Shown piece after piece: positions 52,833 through 61,858 of a stretch of DNA of 64,000 nucleotides. Position 1 is the stretch's first letter; the number at the start of each line of letters is the position of its first letter. The position numbers and the translations under genes were made by a program. The notes beneath the pieces were generated by a model that saw only the letters and a program-made list of their open reading frames with translations, did not search any database and was not told where the DNA came from. Source of the stretch: Myxococcota bacterium (GTDB lineage Bacteria; Myxococcota; B64-G9); assembly GCA_022710975.1 (NCBI GenBank), contig JAKLGA010000004.1:1-64000 (forward strand). Reading direction: 5' to 3'.

Positions 52833-55651
52833 AGTTCGCGGTCGGCTCCATCGTGCGGGCCCGGGGGCGCGAGTGGGTGGTCCAGCCCGAGTCCCAGGAC
52901 GACATCTTCCTGCTAAGACCCCTGGGCGGCACGGAAGGGGAGATCGCCGGCGTGCTCCCAGCTCTCGAGTCCGTGGAACCCGCCGCCTTCGACCTGCCGG
53001 ACCCGTCCAAGCTCGGCGACCACCTGTCTTGCCGCTTGCTCCGGGACGCCGTGCGCCTCGGCTTTCGCTCCAGCGCCGGCCCGTTCCGATCGTTCGGGCA
53101 CTTGGCATTCGAGCCACGGCCGTACCAGTTGGTGCCCCTCTTGCTCGGCCTCAGGCAGAGCCCCGTGCGGCTGCTCATCGCCGACGACGTGGGCATTGGC
53201 AAGACCATCGAGGCTTGTCTGGTGGTGCGAGAACTCCTGGATCGGGGCGAGATCTGCCGTTTCGCGGTCCTGTGCCCGCCGCAGCTCGCCGAGCAGTGGC
53301 AGGCCGAGCTCAAGCGGAAGTTCAACTTGGACGTGGAGCTGGTGCTGCCCAGCACGGCCACCCGCCTGGAGCGCGGCTGTCGGATGGGGCAGTCCCTGTT
53401 CGAGGTCTACCCCCACGTGGTGGTGTCCACGGACTTCATCAAGTCCGATCGCCGGCGGGACGACTTCCTGCGCACCTGCCCGGAGCTGGTGGTGGTGGAC
53501 GAGGCCCACACTTGCGCCTTCGACGCGGGCGCCCGATCCAGCCGGCACCAGCGCCACCAGCTCATCCAGGGCCTGGTCGCGGACGAGAAGCGACACGTGG
53601 TCCTGGTGACCGCCACCCCGCACAGCGGGAATCCGGAGACCTTCCGCTCCCTGGTCACCCTCCTCGACCCCAGCCTGGCGGACCTGCCCCTGGATCTCGC
53701 CGGCAAGCAGAACGAGGCCCACCGCCGGCGGCTGGCCCAGTTCTTCGTCCAGCGCCGCAGGGGTGATCTCCGCCACTTCATGCAGGCGGACACACCCTTT
53801 CCCGAGCGCGAGGAGAAGGAAGTCACCTACAAGCTCTCGGCCGAGTACAAGAAGCTCTTCGAGAAGGTGTTGGCCTACGCCCGCGAGACCGTGTGCGACG
53901 CGGAAGGTGGCGCGCACCATCAGCGGGTGCGCTGGTGGTCGGCCCTCGCGCTCCTGCGCTCCCTTGCCTCGAGCCCGGCAGCGGCTGCGGCGACCCTGCG
54001 GACCCGGGCGGGTGCGGGAGACACCGACCAGCCCGAGGAGGCCGACCTGCTCGGCCAGCGCGCGGTCCTGGATCTCGAGGAGGGCGAGGCGAGCGAGAGT
54101 CCGGACGTGGCCCCTGGCGGGGACGCGACGGAGTTCTCGACCGACGCCAAGCGCAACCGCGAGCGGCTCATGGAGATGGCCCGCGACGCAGAGGCCCTGA
54201 AGGGGAACTTGGACGAGAAGCTCCTGAAGGCGGTCGCCCAGGTGAAGGAGCTCCTCGCCCAGGGCTTCCGGCCCATCGTGTTCTGCCGCTTCATCCCCAC
54301 CGCGGAATACCTGGCCGCGGAGCTCCGTTCGCGCCTCCCCAAGAAAGTCGAGGTCGCCGCGGTGACCGGTGACCTGCCTCCGGCCGACCGGGAGCAGCGG
54401 ATCGGGGAGCTGCACGCCAAGCCGGACCGGGTGCTGGTGTGCACCGACTGCCTGAGCGAGGGCATCAACCTCCAGGAGCACTTCGACGCGGTCGTGCACT
54501 ACGACCTGTCCTGGAACCCGACCCGCCACGAGCAGCGGGAAGGCCGGGTGGACCGCTTCGGCCAGCGCAAGGGGACCGTGCGGGTGGTGACCTGCTGGGG
54601 GCTGGACAACCAGATCGACGGCATCGTGCTGGACGTGCTCATCCAGAAGCACAAGAAGATCCGCAACGCGCTGGGCATCTCGGTGCCCGTGCCGGTCAAC
54701 ACCAACCAGCTCATCGAGGCCATCTTCGAGGGGCTGCTGTTGAAGAGCCGGCCCGGCAACGCAGAGCAGCAGCTCCTGATGTTCGAGGAGTACTTCAAGC
54801 CCAAGCGCGAGGTGCTGCACACCGAGTGGGAGGTCTCCGCAGAGCGCGAGAAGCGCTCACGGACCATGTTCGCCCAGGAAGGCATCAAGGCCGATGAGGT
54901 CGCCCGCGAGCTGCAGGCGGTTCGGGCGGCCATCGGCTCCGGGGTGGACGTGGGCCGCTTCTGGCGTGAGTCCATGATTGCCCACCGGGCGGTGGTCGCC
55001 GGCGAGGACCCGGTCCAGGTCGAGCTCTCGGAGTGTCCCCGCGCGCTCCGCGAGGCTTTCGGGGAGCGGAAATCCCTCAGCGTCCGCTTCTCGCTGCCGG
55101 TCCAGGAGGGGGTTGAGCCCCTCGACCGCACCCATCCCTGGGTCGAGAGCCTGGCCGGGTACGTCATGGACACGGCCCTGGACATGCAGGTTGAAGCCGT
55201 GGCCAGGCGCTGTGGGGTCATCCGCACGAAGCAGGTGGCCCAACGCACGACCGTGCTCCTGCTCCGCTTCCGCTACCACATCCTCACCCGCAGGGGCGAA
55301 GCGGAGATCCCGCTGCTGGCCGAGGACTGCCTGGTGGCGGCCTTCGTGGGCTCGCCCGATGCACCGACCTGGCTCGACGAGGCGGAGGCGGAGAAGCTGC
55401 TCGCCGCGAGCCCGGACGCCAACATCAGCCCGGACCAGGCCAGGGACTTCCTCCAGGAGGTGGTTGCTGGCCACGCCGCGCTGCTCTCCAGGCTGAACGA
55501 GCTCGGCCAGCAGCGTGGGACGGCGCTGCTCGGAGCCCACCAGCGCGTGCGCCAGGCCGTTCAACTGAAGGGCATCAAGGAGCGGGTGGAGCCCATCCTG
55601 CCCCCGGATCTCCTGGGCATCTTCGTCTACCTGCCTGCAGGGGCGAGGTAA
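52829..55651 (+). CDS. drmD: DrmD-like SNF2 helicase, 940 aa
   Basis: The ATG overlaps the helicase stop (ATGA). An N-terminal G-S-I-V-R-A-R-G-R-E-W-V-V-Q domain precedes Walker A D-D-V-G-I-G-K-T (119-126), D-E-A-H (224-227) and V-T-A-T-P-H-S-G. The C-terminal helicase half has I-V-F-C-R-F, C-T-D-C-L-S-E-G-I-N-L-Q near 535 and R-E-G-R-V-D-R-F-G-Q near 567. The architecture and N-terminal sequence match DrmD of class 1 DISARM. As a SNF2 ATPase it probably translocates on duplex DNA to probe or remodel incoming phage DNA. The truncated fragment at 44.2 kb is a close relative. Confidence 0.85.
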   Translation: MKFAVGSIVRARGREWVVQPESQDDIFLLRPLGGTEGEIAGVLPALESVEPAAFDLPDPSKLGDHLSCRLLRDAVRLGFRSSAGPFRSFGHLAFEPRPYQLVPLLLGLRQSPVRLLIADDVGIGKTIEACLVVRELLDRGEICRFAVLCPPQLAEQWQAELKRKFNLDVELVLPSTATRLERGCRMGQSLFEVYPHVVVSTDFIKSDRRRDDFLRTCPELVVVDEAHTCAFDAGARSSRHQRHQLIQGLVADEKRHVVLVTATPHSGNPETFRSLVTLLDPSLADLPLDLAGKQNEAHRRRLAQFFVQRRRGDLRHFMQADTPFPEREEKEVTYKLSAEYKKLFEKVLAYARETVCDAEGGAHHQRVRWWSALALLRSLASSPAAAAATLRTRAGAGDTDQPEEADLLGQRAVLDLEEGEASESPDVAPGGDATEFSTDAKRNRERLMEMARDAEALKGNLDEKLLKAVAQVKELLAQGFRPIVFCRFIPTAEYLAAELRSRLPKKVEVAAVTGDLPPADREQRIGELHAKPDRVLVCTDCLSEGINLQEHFDAVVHYDLSWNPTRHEQREGRVDRFGQRKGTVRVVTCWGLDNQIDGIVLDVLIQKHKKIRNALGISVPVPVNTNQLIEAIFEGLLLKSRPGNAEQQLLMFEEYFKPKREVLHTEWEVSAEREKRSRTMFAQEGIKADEVARELQAVRAAIGSGVDVGRFWRESMIAHRAVVAGEDPVQVELSECPRALREAFGERKSLSVRFSLPVQEGVEPLDRTHPWVESLAGYVMDTALDMQVEAVARRCGVIRTKQVAQRTTVLLLRFRYHILTRRGEAEIPLLAEDCLVAAFVGSPDAPTWLDEAEAEKLLAASPDANISPDQARDFLQEVVAGHAALLSRLNELGQQRGTALLGAHQRVRQAVQLKGIKERVEPILPPDLLGIFVYLPAGAR

Positions 55652-55656
55652 GCGCC

Positions 55657-58600
55657 ATGCAGACCCGGCACCGCGACCTCTTCACCACCGTCACCACCGA
55701 GGGCGCCATCCTGCCCGTGGACCTGCTCCAGCGCATCGCCCACGGTGACCGCGACATCGAGGGGCTCCGGCCCGAGGACTACCACCTCTCCGGCGAGAAG
55801 ATCAGCGAGGCCACCAGCCGCTCCTGGAACCGGCTGCTCGGGGCCTGGCAAGCGTTCCAGGCCGCTGCGGCCAAGCTTCCGGAGACCGATACGGGCACCA
55901 CGGCCGCGCGCGAGCGCTGGCTGCTGCCGCTCTTCCAGGAGCTGGGCTACGGGCGGCTCATCACCGTGCCCGCGGCCGAGATCGACGGCAAGGCCTACCC
56001 CATCTCCCACGGCTGGCAGCACGCGCCCATCCACCTGGTCGGCTTCCGGGTGGACATCAGCGATCGCACCCAGGGGGTCAAGGGTGCATCCCGCGCCAGC
56101 CCGCACAGTTTGGTCCAGGAGTTCCTGAACCGCTCAAAGGCTCACCTGTGGGGCTTCGTGTCCAACGGCCTCAGGCTCCGCATCCTGCGGGACAACGTCA
56201 GCCTGACCCGCCAGGCCTATGTCGAGTTCGACCTCGAGGCCATGATGCGGGGCGAGGTGTACTCGGACTTCGTGCTCCTCTGGCTCCTGTGCCACCAGTC
56301 CAGGGTGGAGGCCGAGAAGCCCGAGCAGTGCTGGCTGGAGAAATGGTCGAAGCTGGCCGCCGAGCGCGGCACCCGTGCCCTGGACCAGCTCAGGGTAGGT
56401 GTCGAGCAGGCCATCACGGCCCTCGGCCAGGGCTTCCTGAGTCACCCGGCCAACAAGGCGCTCCGCGAGAAGCTGAAGTCCGGCGAGCTACCTGCCCAGG
56501 ACTACTACCGGCAGCTCCTGCGCCTGGTGTACCGGCTGCTCTTCCTGTTCGTGGCCGAGGATCGGGGCCTGCTGCTCGACCCCGCGGCCAGCGACCAGGT
56601 CAGGGGGCGCTACCTCCGCTACTACTCCGCAGCCCGGCTGCGACGTCTCGCCGAGCGGAGAGGTTCCAAGCATCCGGACGCCTACCGGGCGCTCGACCTG
56701 GTCATGTGCAAGCTCGAGGCCGGCTGCCCGGAGCTCGGGCTCCCAGCTCTGGGGAGCTTCCTGTGGTCCAAGTCGGCCATCCCGGCGCTCGTGGGCTGCG
56801 ACCTCGCGAACCACGACCTCCTGGACGCCGTGCGTGCGCTTGCCTTCACGGTGGACGGCAAGGTGCTCCGGCCGGTGGACTACAAGAACCTCGGCTCCGA
56901 GGAGCTGGGGAGCGTGTACGAGTCCCTGCTCGAGCTGCACCCGGAGCTCAACACGGATGCCGGCACCTTCAAGCTGGAGACCTCGGGTGGCCACGAGCGA
57001 AAGACCACGGGCTCCTACTACACGCCCACCAGCCTGATCACCTGCTTGCTCGACTCGGCGCTGGACCCGGTCGTGGCCGAGGCGGTAAAGAAGCCGGAGC
57101 CTGAGCAGGCTCTGCTGGCGTTGAAGGTCTGCGACCCGGCCTGTGGGAGCGGGCACTTCCTGATCGCCGCGGCGCACCGGTTGGCCAAGCGGTTGGCGGC
57201 GCTCCGCACCGGCGACCCTGAGCCCGCCCCGGAGCCCATCCGGACGGCCCTCCGGGACGTGATCGGCCGCTGCATCTACGGGGTGGACATCAACCCCATG
57301 GCTGTCGAGCTCTGCAAGGTGAGCCTGTGGATGGAGGCCCTGGAGCCGGGAAAGCCGCTCTCGTTCCTCGACCACCGCATCCAGTGCGGCAACAGCCTGC
57401 TCGGGGTGACCCCGGCGTTGCTCGCCAAGGGCATCCCGGATGCGGCCTTCACGCCCATCGAGGGCGACGACAAGAAGTACTGCTCCGAATGGAAGAAGCG
57501 GAACAAGAAAGAGCGGGAGGCCGACCAGGGAACCCTGTTCGATGCTGCCGGGGCGCCATGGGAGAAGCTCGGGAACCTCGCGGCTTCAATGGCCAACATG
57601 GACGGCATCGATGATGGCACACTGGAAGGGGTGAAGAAGCGGCAGGAGATGTACGAGAGCGTGGTGAAGTCGAGCGGGTACCTGTTCGGGCACCTGCTGG
57701 CGGATGCTTGGTGCGCAGCGTTCGTATGGAAGAAGACCAAGGACGAGAGCCTGCCGTACCCGATCACCGAGGACGTGTTCAGGAAGATCGAGGAGAGCCC
57801 GTTCGCGGTGGACAAGTGGATGAAGGACGAGATCCAGCGGCTGGCCAGGCAGTACCAGTTCTTCCACTGGCACCTGGCGTTCCCGGATGTGTTCAAGGCG
57901 GTAGGCCACGGAAAGAAAGCTGAAAACGAGCAGATGGGGTGGAATGGCGGATTCGACGTTGTGCTAGGGAATCCTCCATGGGAGCACATCGAGCTAAAGG
58001 AGGAGGAGTGGTTTGCGCAGCGGCGTCCGGACATCGCTGGAGCAATGAATGCAGCGGCAAGAAAGCGGCTGATTGAGAAGCTCGCGACGACCGAACCACA
58101 ACTGTTCTGTGAGTTCAAGGCAGCTCTGCGTCAGCTAGATGGAGAGAATCAACTGATTCGGCTGACCAACCGATTCCCTCTGTGCGCGCGGGGCAGAATC
58201 AACACCTATGCAATCTTCGCCGAGCACAACCTCAGCGTGCTCGGGCCTCTTGGGCGGGCCGGGTTTATCGTGCCGAGTGGGATTGCAACGGACGACACGA
58301 CAAAGGACTACTTCGAGGATGTTGTTACGCGAAGACATCTCGTCGCCTTCTACGGATTCGAGAATGAGGCGAAGCTCTTCAAGGGCATCGACCACCGTGT
58401 CAATTTCTCTCTGTTCCTTGTGTCTCGTGTTGAGATTTCCGCGCCAGAGTTCTCTGCGTTCGTTCGGCATCCTGAATTACTTCGAGAGTCAGAGCGGGTC
58501 TATCGGCTTACGGCTACAGACATAGCTCTTCTCAATCCGAACTCAAAAACATGCCCCGTCTTTAGGTGTCGCCGCGACGCCGATATCAACCTTGCGATTT

Positions 58601-59670
58601 ACCGCCGTTCGGGCATTCTTTGGCGTGAGAGCGATGAGGCGAACGGAAATCCTTGGGGCTTGAGATTCCTTCAGGGAATCTTCAACATGGCTTCCGACTC
58701 GAACCTGTTTCGGACACGAATGGAGCTGGAATCAGAGGGCTGCCGCCTAGTCGGCAACCGCTTTATCGGGAAGCTGGGGAAGTTCCTGCCCCTTATCGAG
58801 GCGAAGATGGTCTATCTGTTCAACCATCGCTTCGGTGACTTCGCACTGTTGTCGCCCGGAGAACGCGAGCACATTCTTCCCCAAACCCCGGACGAGAAGC
58901 TCGCCTCAGCCGAATACCTTACGCGGCCACGCTACTGGGTACTAGAATCGGAAATCGATGCTCGCCTGAACAGGTTTTGGTCACGCCAATGGCTGTTGGG
59001 TTGGCGTGATATTACCGACGCCCGATCCAGCGTACGGACCGTTGTTGCCTCATTGATTCCGCGGGCTGCAACAGGCGATACATTCTTGATTGCGATGCCT
59101 CAAGTTGAGCCAGCTTTGGCTGCATGCTTGTATGCATCTCTCTGTTGCTTTGCTCTCGACTACGTTGCGAGGCAAAAAGTCGGGGGCACTCACCTGAAAT
59201 ACCACATTTTCAAGCAACTTGCTGTACTTACCCCCATGACCTACACAGTTGATACGCCATGGCATCATGAGATGAAAATCCGAGCTTGGCTTCTTCCGCG
59301 CGTTCTCGAACTTACCTTCACGGCCTGGGATCTCGAGCTTTTCGCGCTCGACGTGGGCTTCGATGGGCCGCCTTTCCGCTGGGACCCTGATAGGCGCTTC
59401 TTGATTCGCTGCGAACTCGACGCCGCGTTCTTCCACCTTTACGGCATCACCCGTGACGACACGGCCTACATCATGGACACCTTCCCCATCGTCCGGAAGA
59501 ACGACGAGAAGGCCCACGGCGAGTACCGCACCAAGCGCGTCATCATGGAGATCTACGACGAGATGGCCGAGGCCACTCGGACAGGCAAACCCTACCAGAC
59601 CCGCCTCGACCCGCCGCCAGCGGATCCGAGATGCTGCCATTCGCCAGGAAGTAGTGGGGAATGCAAATGA
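55657..59670 (+). CDS. Eco57I/PglX-like N6-adenine DNA methyltransferase, 1337 aa
   Basis: SAM motif I D-P-A-C-G-S-G at 493-499 and catalytic N-P-P-W at 772-775 define an adenine-N6 methyltransferase. The 490 residues before motif I are a helical domain usual in type IIG/PglX-like enzymes. The region after NPPW (about residues 760-1225) would carry target recognition. No clear nuclease motif was found, so modification alone is likely, as for DrmMI in DISARM. The DNA from about 57930 to 59320 is clearly lower in GC than both sides. This suggests a swapped recognition domain. The start lies 5 bp after the DrmD-like stop. Confidence 0.8.
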   Translation: MQTRHRDLFTTVTTEGAILPVDLLQRIAHGDRDIEGLRPEDYHLSGEKISEATSRSWNRLLGAWQAFQAAAAKLPETDTGTTAARERWLLPLFQELGYGRLITVPAAEIDGKAYPISHGWQHAPIHLVGFRVDISDRTQGVKGASRASPHSLVQEFLNRSKAHLWGFVSNGLRLRILRDNVSLTRQAYVEFDLEAMMRGEVYSDFVLLWLLCHQSRVEAEKPEQCWLEKWSKLAAERGTRALDQLRVGVEQAITALGQGFLSHPANKALREKLKSGELPAQDYYRQLLRLVYRLLFLFVAEDRGLLLDPAASDQVRGRYLRYYSAARLRRLAERRGSKHPDAYRALDLVMCKLEAGCPELGLPALGSFLWSKSAIPALVGCDLANHDLLDAVRALAFTVDGKVLRPVDYKNLGSEELGSVYESLLELHPELNTDAGTFKLETSGGHERKTTGSYYTPTSLITCLLDSALDPVVAEAVKKPEPEQALLALKVCDPACGSGHFLIAAAHRLAKRLAALRTGDPEPAPEPIRTALRDVIGRCIYGVDINPMAVELCKVSLWMEALEPGKPLSFLDHRIQCGNSLLGVTPALLAKGIPDAAFTPIEGDDKKYCSEWKKRNKKEREADQGTLFDAAGAPWEKLGNLAASMANMDGIDDGTLEGVKKRQEMYESVVKSSGYLFGHLLADAWCAAFVWKKTKDESLPYPITEDVFRKIEESPFAVDKWMKDEIQRLARQYQFFHWHLAFPDVFKAVGHGKKAENEQMGWNGGFDVVLGNPPWEHIELKEEEWFAQRRPDIAGAMNAAARKRLIEKLATTEPQLFCEFKAALRQLDGENQLIRLTNRFPLCARGRINTYAIFAEHNLSVLGPLGRAGFIVPSGIATDDTTKDYFEDVVTRRHLVAFYGFENEAKLFKGIDHRVNFSLFLVSRVEISAPEFSAFVRHPELLRESERVYRLTATDIALLNPNSKTCPVFRCRRDADINLAIYRRSGILWRESDEANGNPWGLRFLQGIFNMASDSNLFRTRMELESEGCRLVGNRFIGKLGKFLPLIEAKMVYLFNHRFGDFALLSPGEREHILPQTPDEKLASAEYLTRPRYWVLESEIDARLNRFWSRQWLLGWRDITDARSSVRTVVASLIPRAATGDTFLIAMPQVEPALAACLYASLCCFALDYVARQKVGGTHLKYHIFKQLAVLTPMTYTVDTPWHHEMKIRAWLLPRVLELTFTAWDLELFALDVGFDGPPFRWDPDRRFLIRCELDAAFFHLYGITRDDTAYIMDTFPIVRKNDEKAHGEYRTKRVIMEIYDEMAEATRTGKPYQTRLDPPPADPRCCHSPGSSGECK

Positions 59671-60491
59671 ATAGCGCACACTTGGCGCCTTCTGAGATCA
59701 TCGCTCTTATTGATGCTTTCAGCGATGCACCGAAGAGAGAAGACGAGGGTGGAGAGAGGTTCCCTTTCCAGCTAGACATTTCTCTCTATGGCGGTGTAAT
59801 CCAAGCAATCATCGACCTAGTCGACAGAATCCCCAAGGCAATGCTGCCGACAGACGCAGAAACTTTGAAGGATCTGTATCTTAGCATTGGAGAGATCCGC
59901 TACAGGATAGAGTGCTGGAGGTACGGACGGGGAAGGGATTCAATTGTAAGACAGCCCCACACCAAAGACATGACAGCACTTGGGCTTCTCAGGAGTGTAT
60001 TGCGGAAGTGTAGTGAAACATACATTCCCGAGTGGATTGATGAGTTGAGGTTTGTTGAAAACCTTGATCTGCGAGAGGATATTCGGAACGATGTCGCCTG
60101 CGCCCATTCCAGTGTGGACTCTGGAAACTGGAAGGCTGCGTGTGTATTGGCTGGCTCGGCTGTCGAGGCGCTGATATTGGACAACCATTCGGCTCGGCTT
60201 CCAGAGGTGACGGCAATGATCGCTGGGAAAAATCTCGGCTTGAGTGTTGAGAAGATTAACTATTGGGGTCTCGCTTCTCATCTCGATATAGCGAAGCATC
60301 TTGGCGCGCTGAGAGATAATACCGTAAGATCATGTGACGTACTGCGTGACTTCCGTAATCTGGTACATCCCGGACGCTCTGAGAGATTGAAGGAGAGGGC
60401 AACGCGCGGGAAAGCTCTGCATAGTGTGGGCGCATTGGTGGAAACAATCGAGGACCTGTCTGCATACAGTGTTGCAAAAAAGGTGGTCTAA
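59667..60491 (+). CDS. HEPN-like protein, 274 aa, inserted in the defence operon
   Basis: ATG 59667 overlaps the methyltransferase stop (ATGA) and has GGGGA at the right distance. A second ATG at 59661 is too close to it. The C-terminal half is a helical domain with A-C-V-L-A-G-S-A-V-E-A-L-I-L and F-R-N-L-V-H-P-G-R, the R...H signature of HEPN-type proteins (often RNases). The N-terminal half is unrecognised. The gene is much lower in GC than those around it, so it was probably acquired separately. It may add an abortive-infection output to the system. Confidence 0.6.
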   Translation: MNSAHLAPSEIIALIDAFSDAPKREDEGGERFPFQLDISLYGGVIQAIIDLVDRIPKAMLPTDAETLKDLYLSIGEIRYRIECWRYGRGRDSIVRQPHTKDMTALGLLRSVLRKCSETYIPEWIDELRFVENLDLREDIRNDVACAHSSVDSGNWKAACVLAGSAVEALILDNHSARLPEVTAMIAGKNLGLSVEKINYWGLASHLDIAKHLGALRDNTVRSCDVLRDFRNLVHPGRSERLKERATRGKALHSVGALVETIEDLSAYSVAKKVV

Positions 60492-60526
60492 GCATCAGCC
60501 GGCCAGTAGTGAGCCGGAGACATTGA

Positions 60527-61858
60527 ATGAGTACAACTACATTTCTCTCTTGCTTTGACCCCAGTGACCTCCCGGGCTCCAGTGTGGACCCGATGGGCTT
60601 CGAGCGGGGGTACCTGTTCCTTGCCGACCAGATCCTGCCCGGCCTGACCAACGTGGCCAACCAGCCCCGCTACCTGTCCCTCCTGTGCGCTGGTGTTTCG
60701 CTCGCCGAGGTGGAACAGGGCGAGGCGCCACGGAACGCCCGCGCCATGCGACGGGAGACCGCGCTCCGGTTCGAGCGCTTCTGGGCCCTGGCCAACGTGC
60801 TGGCGGCTGGACGTAGGAAGGAGGAATGCAGCGGGCTCCGGGGTGTGACCTACGCGCTCGCCGAGGCCGAGTCTCTGGACCGCCGCTCGGCCACGAGCTG
60901 CTCTTCGAAGTTCCGGCTGCTCTCTAGACAGGAGCCCTACGGCGCCCTCGGCATTTACGGTGCCGTGGCAGAGCAGATGCGGCTCCTGGAGAGAACTGCC
61001 TACGGGCTCACCCCGGACTCCGGCGAGAGGCTCGCCGAGGCTTTTCTCGGAGAGTCCCAGGCACCCGACTCACTCAAGCGCGCCGTGCGGGAAAATGGGG
61101 AAGTAGGGCTTGCTACCCTTGCGAAATGGGGAGAGAAGGCCTTTCTGACCGCTGCCCCTGGCCCGGTCGAAGGACGCTTGCTCGGGGACGCCCTGTTCGA
61201 CGAGCGGGAGATGAACAGGGGGCGGACCGCGAGACTCCTGCAGAAGTACCCCCTGAAGCAGAAGGAGCGCGAGCTCGAGTGGTTCGAGAGGGTTTCGGGC
61301 AGACTGTCGGACAAGGGTGAAGACGCGGATCTACGGGCCGCCATGCGCGCCATCCTGGCCTACGAGCGCTGCTACCGCCTCACCCTGATGGCCTTCGAGC
61401 GCATCCTCGTGAGCTGCCGCCAGGCCCCCACCGGCCTGGCCTGCGCCGAAGACCTGGCCAAGGACGATGCCCTCGGCCAGGCGCGAAGGAAGCTGCCGGC
61501 TGAGATCCAGAACCTCACGCGCACCCTGGACGAGCTCCAGAAGTACCTGCAGGCCGGCGGGGAGTGGCTGCGCATCCAGGACACCCGAGGATTCCTGGAT
61601 TCCCTGAGCGCGGCCTGCGATTCCGGGCCTAGCTTCATCGATGCCCTCATCGACCGACACTCCGAGATCCAGAGCGGCAAGTGGGATGGCGGGCACAAGA
61701 AGTCCTCGTGGGTCAAGCGTGACGACAAGGGCTTGAGCCTGACCATGCTCCGGGTGGGACGCTGGCAGCGTGAGGTGACTGCGCCGGAATACATCCCGGC
61801 CCACGAGTACCGCCTCTGGTCGGCGCTGGCCCTGCTCGAAGCGTCGAGGTCAGCATGA
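60527..61858 (+). CDS. Unknown defence-operon protein, 443 aa
   Basis: The ATG follows GCCGGAG. The N-terminus has L-F-L-A-D-Q-I-L-P-G-L-T-N-V-A-N-Q-P-R-Y-L-S-L-L, which resembles the opening of DUF6361-type proteins that co-occur with PLD genes, but I am not certain of the family. The remainder is helical, with a C-terminal R-H-S-E-I-Q...R-V-G-R-W-Q. No catalytic motif. Coupled to the PLD gene by a 4-bp overlap, so it probably forms a complex with it or recruits it. Confidence 0.55.
   Translation: MSTTTFLSCFDPSDLPGSSVDPMGFERGYLFLADQILPGLTNVANQPRYLSLLCAGVSLAEVEQGEAPRNARAMRRETALRFERFWALANVLAAGRRKEECSGLRGVTYALAEAESLDRRSATSCSSKFRLLSRQEPYGALGIYGAVAEQMRLLERTAYGLTPDSGERLAEAFLGESQAPDSLKRAVRENGEVGLATLAKWGEKAFLTAAPGPVEGRLLGDALFDEREMNRGRTARLLQKYPLKQKERELEWFERVSGRLSDKGEDADLRAAMRAILAYERCYRLTLMAFERILVSCRQAPTGLACAEDLAKDDALGQARRKLPAEIQNLTRTLDELQKYLQAGGEWLRIQDTRGFLDSLSAACDSGPSFIDALIDRHSEIQSGKWDGGHKKSSWVKRDDKGLSLTMLRVGRWQREVTAPEYIPAHEYRLWSALALLEASRSA

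Noticed and set aside
55657-59670. Type IIG restriction enzyme able to cut on its own
   Set aside because: No PD-(D/E)XK motif could be placed in the N-terminal region; only the methyltransferase motifs are visible.
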